This document shows, one piece after another, positions 1 to 5,860 of a stretch of DNA of 10,081 bases. The notes beneath the pieces were generated by a model, which had not been told where the DNA came from, searched no databases, and saw nothing but the letters and a program-made list of their open reading frames with translations. Made by a program: the position numbers and the translations under genes. The stretch is from JAMOBE01 sp039908285 (GTDB lineage Bacteria; Pseudomonadota; Alphaproteobacteria; Rhodospirillales; Rhodospirillaceae). The stretch covers positions 1 through 10,081 of the forward strand of contig JAMOBE010000118.1 of NCBI GenBank assembly GCA_039908285.1. The letters are read 5' to 3'. The first letter of the stretch is position 1. The number at the start of each line of letters is the position of its first letter.

Positions 1-28
1 TGGGAGCTTCGCGCCCCCCTCACCCAAA

Positions 29-58
29 CCCTCTCCCCCCTGAAGGGGGGGGAGAGGG
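29..58. terminator. GC-rich hairpin, possible terminator or dispersed palindrome
   Basis: The arms 29-40 (CCCTCTCCCCCC) and 47-58 pair perfectly over 12 bp around a 6-nt loop (41-46). On the plus strand the stem is followed by CTTATT, a very weak T-rich tail; on the minus strand there is none. It could end a plus-strand gene lying before the window, or help end the RTX gene, whose stop codon is about 140 nt away. Palindromes of this CCCTCTCC/GGAGAGGG type also occur as dispersed intergenic elements in proteobacteria. The structure is seen directly; its role is inferred. Confidence 0.35.
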
Positions 59-85
59 CTTATTGGAAGTGCCTTGAAGTGACCG

Positions 86-117
86 CCGCCGCTGCCGGGA
101 GGGGACGGCAGCGGCGG
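86..117 (-). terminator. GC hairpin downstream of the RTX gene
   Basis: The arms 86-96 (CCGCCGCTGCC) and 107-117 form a perfect 11-bp stem with a 10-nt loop. It begins about 80 nt beyond the stop codon of the minus-strand RTX gene, so it could be the 3' end of that transcript. No T-run follows on either strand, so an intrinsic terminator is only a possibility. The surrounding sequence is a low-complexity CGG/GGC stretch, in which chance pairing is common. Confidence 0.25.
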
Positions 118-197
118 ACGGCGACGGCGGACCGGAAACAGGCGGTTTATCGACTCGGGGAAGTCACCGGAGCGCCCGATCCGCCGATCCTGCCAGG

Positions 198-3100
198 CTA
201 GGACATCCAGATGTCGAAGCCGGCGGGAAGCTTGTGGGCGTGAGAGTGGAACAGCGAAGACAGGTCACTGGATGATATATGGTCCTGAACCGTCGTCGTG
301 ACATCGGCCGTTGACTGAGTCACGGTCGTGGTGACGTCGGTGGTGATGCTCTGGTTCAGGCTGTGCAGATCCGGCGTGCTGGGTGCCGGGGTGGTGGTGC
401 TGCTGTAGAGGAACCCATTATCCACCACCGGAGCCGGAGCCGGAGTTGGTGCCGGTTCTGGCGCTGGCGCCGGAGTCGGTTCGGGGACCGGAGCCGGTTC
501 AGGTGCCGGTTCAGGTGCGGGGACCGGAGCCGGAGCCGGTTCAGGTGCCGGTTCAGGTGCCGGTTCAGGTGCGGGGACCGGAGCCGGGGCCGGTTCAGGT
601 GCCGGTTCAGGTGCGGGGGCCGGAGCCGGAGCCGGATCGGCCACGGGCGTCGGGACTGGGTCGGCCACGGGCGCCGGAGCCGGAGCCGGCTCAGCCGCGA
701 GCACCGGTGCCGGCTCAGCCGCGAGCACCGGGGTCGGTTCAACCACGGGCGTCGGGACTGGATCGGCCACGGGCGCCGGAGCCACGTTGGGCGCCGGAGC
801 CGGTGTCGGGGCCGGCTCAGCCGCGAGCACTGGTGTCGGTTCGGGCTCCGGAGCCGGAGCCGGAGCCGGAGCCGGTTCAGCCGCGAGCACCAGAACTGGT
901 TCGGCCACGGGCGTTGGCTCGGCGGCCAAAGTCTGTGTCTGAACCGTCTCAACCGGGGCCGCCGCCTTCAGTGTCGTCGTCGTTGGCGCCAGCGCACCGG
1001 CGACGATGGTGGTGCCTTTCAGCTTCATGCCGACCTCGACGTTGAGGGTGGCGCCACCGCCGGTGTAGCGGGCGTAGCGGATACCGCTCAGCATCACGTC
1101 CGAGGAGCGGGTCAGGGAACTGGAGGTGACGACGTTGTCGCTGGTCTCCCCTTCGATGAACATGGTGTCGGTGTCGGAGATACGGACGATGTCGGCCGTG
1201 GTCAGGGTGACGGTGTCGGCGATGCCGTTGTTGAGGACGATGTGCTCGATGCCGGTGATGCGGGTCGCGTTCAGGTTCATGGACCCGGGCCGCGAGATTT
1301 GCGCCGCCAGGGTGTCGAAGCCCGTGCCGCCGCTCAGAGTATCCACGGCGTCGAAGTACAGGATATCGTCTCCCGCTCCGCCGTTCAGCGTGTCGGTGCC
1401 GAGATTGCCGCGCAGCACGTCGTTGCCGGCATCGCCGAAAAGCTGGTCATTGCCGTCACCGCCGTAGATATAGTCGTTGCCATCGCCGCCGCGGATGATG
1501 TCGTTGCCGGCGTTGCCGAACAGCAGGTCCATGGCCTTGCCGCCGGTGATGACGTCGTTGCCGGTGCCGCCATAGAGCAGGTTGTCGCCGGGGCCGGCGG
1601 TCATGGTGGTCCCGGTGGTGGCGGTGGAGATCTTGATGTGGTCACGGCTCAGGATTTCACCGTCGGGCAGACGGGGGGCGATGCTGAACTTGGGGTCCAG
1701 GGCGTACTGGCCGTTCATGGTCGCGTTGACGTTCAGAACGTGGGCGACGAAGCCGAAGGCCTCGATGGCGTCGGGCGACTTGGTGTTGGTGACCAGGTTG
1801 GCGAGTGCGGCGTAGGCATTGGGAGCATAGCCGCCATAGCCCAGCGTATCGGGAAGGAAGTCGGTGCGGGCTCCCTTGCCGGCATAGTTGGCGTCGAAGT
1901 ACTGCTTCCAGGTGTTGAAATAGGCCCCCGGAGCGCTGGTGGTGCCGGCACGGACGATCGGCTTGTAATCCACGCCATAGTACGGGTCGAAACCAAGGTC
2001 CTTGCTGATGAACCGGCCAACCTCGTAGTTGGCTTTCCAGTCCATCACGGTGACGGCCGTGGTGAAGCCGCGCTGGCCGAGGTACCCCAGCACCTGCGTG
2101 AAGTAGTCATCCTGCCATGGCACGGTATTGAGCACGTCCACGCCGTCGTGATTGCGAATAAACCCCTCGAGCTGGCCGGTCGCGTCCATCTCGCCGCCGG
2201 TGACATAGCTCTGCACCAGGTGATTGAGGTTGCCATCCAGCTTGGCGGTGAAATAGGCCTTCAGCGGGTCCTTGTCAGGGGTAATATAAGCGGCGTCGCC
2301 CAGCGTCCGCAGCACCCAGGCCTGGCCGCGCACCTGCTGCTCGTCGACGAAGCCGTTGGCGCCGTCGCGATAGTCCTTGTCCGGGCTCATGCCGGCCAGG
2401 GTGTAGCTCGCCTGCGCCTGGAGTTCGTCCAGGTAATAGCGGTCGCCGGTGACCAGGAACGGCACATAGCTCAGCGAGGGCTGATGGGCCTGATCCGGGG
2501 TCCAGCCGGTGGTGACCTTGGTCTCGTAGGGCTGCTTCAGCGCGTCCACGCCATAGGCGGTGCGGACGCCGCGGGCGTCGATCCACAGCTTCGGGTGCTC
2601 GTCGATGGTCACCGGCCGGCCGGTGGTCTCGCTGCGGAAGTGCCAGGGAATGCTGCCGGCGGCGTCGGCGTTGGCCAGCATCACCGCCAGGGCGCGTGGG
2701 TCCTGGGTGACCAGATACTGCGCCGCCCAGCTCGGCAGGGGGCCGATGTCGGAGCGGTTGCCGACGTCGGGCATGTACTTGGTGACGAACGCCGAGCCCA
2801 TGGGGCCGGTGTTGACCTGCCCGGCCTGCATCGCCGCGTACTGCTTGGCGTAGAGGTCATCCTTGTGGGCCAGCCCCATGTCGAACAGGGGGATGGCGCC
2901 GCTCTTCTCCAGATACGCGACATCGCGGACGACGTGGGCGTCAGGGGCGACGCCGTCGGTCCAGATCTGCTCGTGCCAGTCGGCGTGGTGGAAGTGGGTC
3001 AGATTGGCCTTGGCGAAGGCGACCTGGCCGCCCTCCTTGATCTGGACGTCATAGACGATGTTGGACATGGGCGTGCGGTAGGCCCAGTCATAGTGCATCT

Positions 3101-3692
3101 GCACGTCGGTGCGGATGGTGCCATCGGCGTCGAGCCGGATGTCGAAGGTGGCGGTAAGCTGGTTGTTGAGCTGGACGTTGACCCGCGCCTCGGTGGCCAG
3201 CGGTCCCTTCATCCAGTAGTCGGCGGTGCCGCCGGCCAGCGCCTGGCGCAGGGCGGCGGCGGCATCGGCCACCAGGTGGGTGGTGGAGCCGTCGGCGTTG
3301 TGGACATCGACGGTGACGGTCAGGTCATAGCCCTTGGTCAGGGCATTGGCCAGGGACAGGGCCGGCGCCGCCGGCGGGGTCCCCTTGGCCAGCATCACGT
3401 CCAGCTTGCCGCCGGCCGGGATGGACGGCGAGTCCAGTGTCAGGATGGCGAAGCGCACCGACCCGTCCGGATTGGTGGTCTTGACGTCCATCTGCAGCGG
3501 AACGAGCTGCCCGCCGACGCGAGCCACCAGCCCACTCCCCGCGGGCAGTTCACCCGGCGCGAACGCCTGCCCGAACGAAACCTCCCGGCTCGGCTCGGTC
3601 GTGGTGGTCGGATTGTCGAGCCGCAGCCCGACGATGTCGCCGGCCAGCGATGGCTTGATCACCGCATAGGCCGACTGTGGAATGACTGCCAT
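198..3692 (-). CDS. Large RTX (hemolysin-type Ca-binding) protein with unknown N-terminal domain and Pro-rich linker, probably type I secreted
   Basis: 1164 residues. I chose the ATG at 3692 (MAVIPQS...) because AGGGAG sits 8 nt upstream; an in-frame start at 3761 would add 23 unlikely residues. No Sec signal peptide is seen. Residues 1 to about 690 form a region rich in Trp, Tyr, His and Asp (for example HFHHADWHEQIW near 231 and ADYWMKGP near 156). It suggests beta-sandwich plus alpha/alpha-toroid folds as in polysaccharide lyases or glycan hydrolases, but I can name no catalytic residues. Residues about 700-790 hold roughly nine GGxGxDxxx nonapeptides, which bind Ca2+ as a beta-roll after export. 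A post-RTX segment (ITGIEHIVLNN..., about 790-885) follows, then a Pro/Ala/Glu linker (about 911-1091), then a Ser/Thr-rich tail ending FDIWMS. An acidic residue followed by hydrophobic ones fits a type I secretion signal. No ABC/MFP transporter genes are in the window. The RTX call is firm; the enzyme idea is a guess. Confidence 0.9.
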   Translation of the reverse strand: MAVIPQSAYAVIKPSLAGDIVGLRLDNPTTTTEPSREVSFGQAFAPGELPAGSGLVARVGGQLVPLQMDVKTTNPDGSVRFAILTLDSPSIPAGGKLDVMLAKGTPPAAPALSLANALTKGYDLTVTVDVHNADGSTTHLVADAAAALRQALAGGTADYWMKGPLATEARVNVQLNNQLTATFDIRLDADGTIRTDVQMHYDWAYRTPMSNIVYDVQIKEGGQVAFAKANLTHFHHADWHEQIWTDGVAPDAHVVRDVAYLEKSGAIPLFDMGLAHKDDLYAKQYAAMQAGQVNTGPMGSAFVTKYMPDVGNRSDIGPLPSWAAQYLVTQDPRALAVMLANADAAGSIPWHFRSETTGRPVTIDEHPKLWIDARGVRTAYGVDALKQPYETKVTTGWTPDQAHQPSLSYVPFLVTGDRYYLDELQAQASYTLAGMSPDKDYRDGANGFVDEQQVRGQAWVLRTLGDAAYITPDKDPLKAYFTAKLDGNLNHLVQSYVTGGEMDATGQLEGFIRNHDGVDVLNTVPWQDDYFTQVLGYLGQRGFTTAVTVMDWKANYEVGRFISKDLGFDPYYGVDYKPIVRAGTTSAPGAYFNTWKQYFDANYAGKGARTDFLPDTLGYGGYAPNAYAALANLVTNTKSPDAIEAFGFVAHVLNVNATMNGQYALDPKFSIAPRLPDGEILSRDHIKISTATTGTTMTAGPGDNLLYGGTGNDVITGGKAMDLLFGNAGNDIIRGGDGNDYIYGGDGNDQLFGDAGNDVLRGNLGTDTLNGGAGDDILYFDAVDTLSGGTGFDTLAAQISRPGSMNLNATRITGIEHIVLNNGIADTVTLTTADIVRISDTDTMFIEGETSDNVVTSSSLTRSSDVMLSGIRYARYTGGGATLNVEVGMKLKGTTIVAGALAPTTTTLKAAAPVETVQTQTLAAEPTPVAEPVLVLAAEPAPAPAPAPEPEPTPVLAAEPAPTPAPAPNVAPAPVADPVPTPVVEPTPVLAAEPAPVLAAEPAPAPAPVADPVPTPVADPAPAPAPAPEPAPEPAPAPVPAPEPAPEPAPEPAPAPVPAPEPAPEPAPVPEPTPAPAPEPAPTPAPAPVVDNGFLYSSTTTPAPSTPDLHSLNQSITTDVTTTVTQSTADVTTTVQDHISSSDLSSLFHSHAHKLPAGFDIWMS
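430..930. repeat. Degenerate tandem repeats encoding the Pro/Ala/Glu linker
   Basis: This stretch inside the RTX gene is built from short GC-rich repeats. A block starting GGTTCAGGTGCCGGTTCAGG and running on through GCGGGGACCGGAGCCGG occurs about three times between 496 and 630 with small length differences. CTCAGCCGCGAGCAC-like and CGGCCACGGGCG-like blocks recur between 636 and 915. In protein they read as alternating PAPAPEPAPEP and (V)LAAEPAP units; LAAEP occurs five times. Such arrays usually form extended, rod-like linkers and tend to change copy number by slippage or recombination. The repeat is seen directly; the instability is inferred. Confidence 0.85.
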
Positions 3693-3759
3693 CTGGTAAC
3701 TCCCTCTTTCCCGCTTTTCTGGTGTACTCAGGACACCGCCTTGCGATGACAAGACACCC

Positions 3760-3771
3760 ACATGGCCATGT
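3760..3771. promoter_or_regulatory. 12-bp perfect palindrome ACATGGCCATGT
   Basis: ACATGGCCATGT is self-complementary over its whole length and lies 68 bp upstream of the RTX start codon, directly beside a GACACC box (3753-3758). Its position fits an operator for the RTX gene, but a 12-bp palindrome could also be chance. No known regulator is recognised. Confidence 0.25.
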
Positions 3772-3837
3772 CCAACGGCTGGGGATACTAGCCATCGCGG
3801 GATGAAAGTCTTGCGGAAAAAGGGTGCGTCACTTTAT

Positions 3838-3865
3838 TGACACGGGATGGTACATAGGCGTGTCA
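3838..3865. promoter_or_regulatory. Inverted repeat TGACACG-N14-CGTGTCA, candidate operator
   Basis: Perfect 7-bp arms (3838-3844 and 3859-3865) flank 14 bp whose exact centre is GTAC (3850-3853), giving N5-GTAC-N5 between the arms. Arm centres are about two helical turns apart, as expected for a dimeric DNA-binding protein. The left arm overlaps a TTGACA (3837-3842) that resembles a -35 box, but no good -10 is placed for it. It lies about 145 bp upstream of the RTX gene and about 200 bp upstream of the plus-strand gene. The symmetry is seen directly; its use as an operator is inferred. Confidence 0.35.
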
Positions 3866-3983
3866 TCGTGAGGTAACCGGACACCTCCCCCCTGCTCTTG
3901 CGCAAAATGGCGGGCGCTAGCCCGCTAAGTCGCACGCGGCCGGGGGGGGATGAGAACGATTAAGCACTTTTCCTTTTTTGTTC

Positions 3984-4013
3984 TTGACGACCACAGATGC
4001 ATGGGCATATTTT
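3984..4013 (+). promoter_or_regulatory. Candidate sigma70-type promoter of the peptidoglycan-binding-like gene
   Basis: TTGACG (3984-3989, 5 of 6 to consensus) and TATTTT (4008-4013, 4 of 6) are 18 bp apart in an AT-rich stretch. Transcription would start near 4020, giving a leader of about 43 nt before the ATG at 4063. No better pair was seen close upstream. Predicted by eye from the consensus only. Confidence 0.4.
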
Positions 4014-4062
4014 CCCACCACCACACATTGTTCCAAATCGGAAAATCACCACGGAGGTAGAC

Positions 4063-4545
4063 ATGTTCAAACTGAGACGCCCGATGGATCGCAATAGCAA
4101 CGTGAACCTTGACGACGTCTGGGATCTCAAACATGCCATGAGGGAACTCGGTTATTATCAACCGCCCGATTTCGGCATGCACCAGTATCCCGACGATGGA
4201 CTGTTCGAGGGAATCAAACGGTTCCAAGCCGACAACGACCTGGAGGTGGATGGCATCATGAAACCGGGTGGCGAAACGGAAACCACCCTCTCACAATTGG
4301 TAGAAACGAGTGGAAGGACAAGGAATAAGAACGGAGACGTTCCGATAAGCAAAAATAAAGATGCGCCGAAACCAGACGGATGCTTGACGTGCTCCTGGCC
4401 TCCAGGCACTCAGGACAATAAAAGAAGTGGGTATCCACGTGGATACGAGGTCATTGCTCCAAACGGCACCATCAGGCAATGCAAGAAAACGTGGTGGGGT
4501 GGATGTGAACTCAAGGACACAAACAGACACACAACTCCAGAGTAG
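4063..4545 (+). CDS. Small protein with peptidoglycan-binding-like domain and four-cysteine tail
   Basis: 160 residues. The ATG at 4063 is preceded by GGAGGT (4053-4058, 4-nt spacer), a better start than the in-frame ATG at 3997. Residues about 14-80 match the PG_binding_1 (PGBD) pattern: helix, LGYY, then YPDDGLFEGIKRFQ, then LEVDGIMKPGGETE. Such three-helix domains bind peptidoglycan or serve as substrate or partner modules. After a polar linker (about 82-103), residues 107, 110, 140 and 148 are cysteines (CxxC, x29, C, x7, C), so zinc binding or disulfides are possible. No signal peptide, lipobox or membrane segment is visible, which is odd if it acts on the cell wall. GC is about 45-52% in the two 60-base rows I counted, against 75% in a row of glnE, which suggests transfer or relaxed selection. 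A Sel1 lipoprotein gene follows 68 bp downstream. The exact function is unknown. Confidence 0.8.
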   Translation: MFKLRRPMDRNSNVNLDDVWDLKHAMRELGYYQPPDFGMHQYPDDGLFEGIKRFQADNDLEVDGIMKPGGETETTLSQLVETSGRTRNKNGDVPISKNKDAPKPDGCLTCSWPPGTQDNKRSGYPRGYEVIAPNGTIRQCKKTWWGGCELKDTNRHTTPE

Positions 4546-4562
4546 TATGACAATCAATACCT

Positions 4563-4592
4563 CGATCGCATGACCGGATGGTCATGCGATCG
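4563..4592 (+). promoter_or_regulatory. Perfect 13-bp hairpin between the two plus-strand genes
   Basis: CGATCGCATGACC (4563-4575) and its exact reverse complement (4580-4592) enclose the 4-nt loop GGAT. It starts 18 nt after the upstream stop codon and ends 21 nt before the next ATG. No T-run follows, so it is not a classic intrinsic terminator. It may be a processing or stability hairpin that uncouples the two genes, or an operator, since each arm carries CGATCG. GTCATGAC (4592-4599) directly after it is itself a palindrome and allows a competing 6-bp stem (4581-4586 with 4594-4599). The structure is certain; the role is open. Confidence 0.55.
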
Positions 4593-4613
4593 TCATGACA
4601 CTCCGAGGGTACC

Positions 4614-5834
4614 ATGAAACAATTCTTGATAACGCTCTGTCTGGTTTATGTCTCACTCATTGGTTGTGCGCGCTCCGATGATTTCGTCAAGGGCATGGAC
4701 GCCCTCAGGAACATGCGAATCAAGGAGGCCATGGAGATATTCAGGCCACTTGCCGAAAGGGGAGATCCGCTGGCCCAATATCAACTTGGGTTCATCTACT
4801 GGGCGTTCATGGAGGACGAGCCGATCGACACTGCCATCGCGCTGTATCGCAAGGCGGCCGAGAGCGGACAGGCGCGCGCGATGCAGGGACTGGCGTTTCT
4901 TCTTCTGCGACCGGATGTCGACGACCCAGAGGCGGCGATTCCATGGATTCGCGCGGCAGCCGATCGATTGGACTACAACGCCAGGATCATGCTGGAGGCC
5001 ATGGAGCATTTCGATGGAGAAGTGCCGAGGAGCCGGGATGAGGCCGAGGGCTGGCTGGAATCGGTGGCTTCCGAGGGGGACCAACAGGCGGCATGGCGTT
5101 TGTGCAGGATCGCCACGGGGCCATATCTGGGGGTCCGGGACCTGTTTTCCTGGTGCCTGGACTTGGCCGAGGAGGGGCATGCGGAGGCGCAGGTGCGGGT
5201 CGCTATGGTCGTTCATGCGCGCGGGGATGATCCGACGGCCGTGTTCCAGGATGAGTGGCGCGAGCACTTCGAACTGGACAGTGGTCCCGCCGCCGCCCTG
5301 CCGTGGTATCGCAAGGCGGCCAAGGCCGGTCATCCCCTGGCTCAGGCCCGGATGGCCCTGTTGCTGGCCCGGTCCGGCGATGACCACCTGGATGAGGCCG
5401 TTCAATGGGCGAAGGCCTCCGCCGAGCAGAACAACGACGAGGGCATGGCCTATCTTGGTCTCTTCCTCCTCAGGGGCCGTGGCGTGCCCAGGGACGAAAC
5501 CAGGGGCGCCGAGCTGGTCCTGAAGGCGGCCGACCTTGACAACACGTTGGCCGCGTGCACGGCCGCCTATCTGTACCTGCACGGGATCGGAGTGCCACGG
5601 GACGCCCTGGAAGCGGGAAAGTGGATCTATCTGGTTAATTCCAGGGGACGACCAGACGGGGACGTTCTGGCAAACGTCAAGGACATACAGCCCTTCGAGG
5701 ACTGCCATGAGACCGCCGCGAACGTCCGTGAATTCCAGACGTGGGAGCTTCGTCTCGCCGCCCAGCGACTCGCCCTCGAGACCAGGGAGCGACAGCTTCG
5801 GGCCGGACAATGGCCTCATCCCGCCCGGCGATGA
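4614..5834 (+). CDS. Sel1-repeat (TPR-like) lipoprotein
   Basis: 406 residues. The start ATG at 4614 has GAGGG 5 nt upstream. Residues 1-18 form a lipoprotein signal: K near the start, a hydrophobic stretch, and the lipobox LIGC with Cys18 as the acylation site; Ala at +2 favours the outer membrane by the E. coli rule. From about residue 36 to 340 the protein is made of Sel1-type helix pairs, clearest in AAESGQARAMQGLAFLLL (81-98), AAKAGHPLAQARMALLLA (235-252), AEQNNDEGMAYLGLFLLRGR (270-289) and AAYLYLHGIGVPRD (317-330). Sel1 arrays act as protein-binding scaffolds, often for envelope enzymes or complexes. The C-terminus (about 365-406) is charged and probably helical. It is the second gene after the peptidoglycan-binding-like gene, so the two may be co-transcribed through the hairpin. 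It converges with glnE, leaving 26 bp between stop codons. The partner protein is unknown. Confidence 0.88.
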   Translation: MKQFLITLCLVYVSLIGCARSDDFVKGMDALRNMRIKEAMEIFRPLAERGDPLAQYQLGFIYWAFMEDEPIDTAIALYRKAAESGQARAMQGLAFLLLRPDVDDPEAAIPWIRAAADRLDYNARIMLEAMEHFDGEVPRSRDEAEGWLESVASEGDQQAAWRLCRIATGPYLGVRDLFSWCLDLAEEGHAEAQVRVAMVVHARGDDPTAVFQDEWREHFELDSGPAAALPWYRKAAKAGHPLAQARMALLLARSGDDHLDEAVQWAKASAEQNNDEGMAYLGLFLLRGRGVPRDETRGAELVLKAADLDNTLAACTAAYLYLHGIGVPRDALEAGKWIYLVNSRGRPDGDVLANVKDIQPFEDCHETAANVREFQTWELRLAAQRLALETRERQLRAGQWPHPARR

Positions 5835-5842
5835 TCCGCCGG
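5825..5842. terminator. Short GC hairpin at the convergent gene ends
   Basis: CCGGCG (5825-5830) and CGCCGG (5837-5842) pair over 6 bp, with the Sel1 gene's TGA stop (5832-5834) inside the loop. AAAATCTTTC follows on the plus strand, so a weak terminator for the Sel1 gene is possible. There are only 26 bp between the two stop codons and no stronger candidate. The short stem and poor T-tract keep this uncertain. Confidence 0.25.
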
Positions 5843-5860
5843 AAAATCTTTCAAAACCCC

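Larger units (their letters stand above)
3693..4062. other. Divergent intergenic region between the RTX and peptidoglycan-binding-like genes
   Basis: 370 bp without a convincing gene. It must hold the promoters of the minus-strand RTX gene and the plus-strand 160-residue gene. Visible content: the RTX ribosome-binding site at its left edge, a 12-bp palindrome (3760-3771), five GACACC/GACACG boxes (3732-3885), one pair of which forms an inverted repeat (3838-3865), a small hairpin (GCGGGC/GCCCGC, 3910-3925), a promoter-like pair (3984-4013) and a GGAGGT ribosome-binding site (4053-4058). I found no clear -35/-10 pair for the RTX gene. The right half turns AT-rich, in step with the gene that follows. 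Confidence 0.7.

Noticed and set aside
1..11. The window's first bases (GGGAGCTTCG) recur near 5742
   Set aside because: A match of about ten bases with unrelated flanks, one copy being inside the Sel1 gene; no sign of an attachment site or duplicated target.
202..215. Small hairpin GACAT-CCAG-ATGTC at the extreme 3' end of the RTX gene
   Set aside because: Only 5 bp, and inside the last codons; too weak to be called a terminator.
430..930. CRISPR array suggested by the repeated blocks
   Set aside because: The repeats are contiguous, in frame and degenerate, with no unique spacers of constant length; they encode a Pro/Ala/Glu linker.
363..3749. A 1128-codon open frame on the plus strand opposite the RTX gene
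   Set aside because: It is the antisense of a high-GC gene with few stop-forming codons. Its translation is Arg/Gly/Val/Asp-rich low complexity with no recognisable domain, while the minus strand shows clear RTX repeats and a ribosome-binding site.
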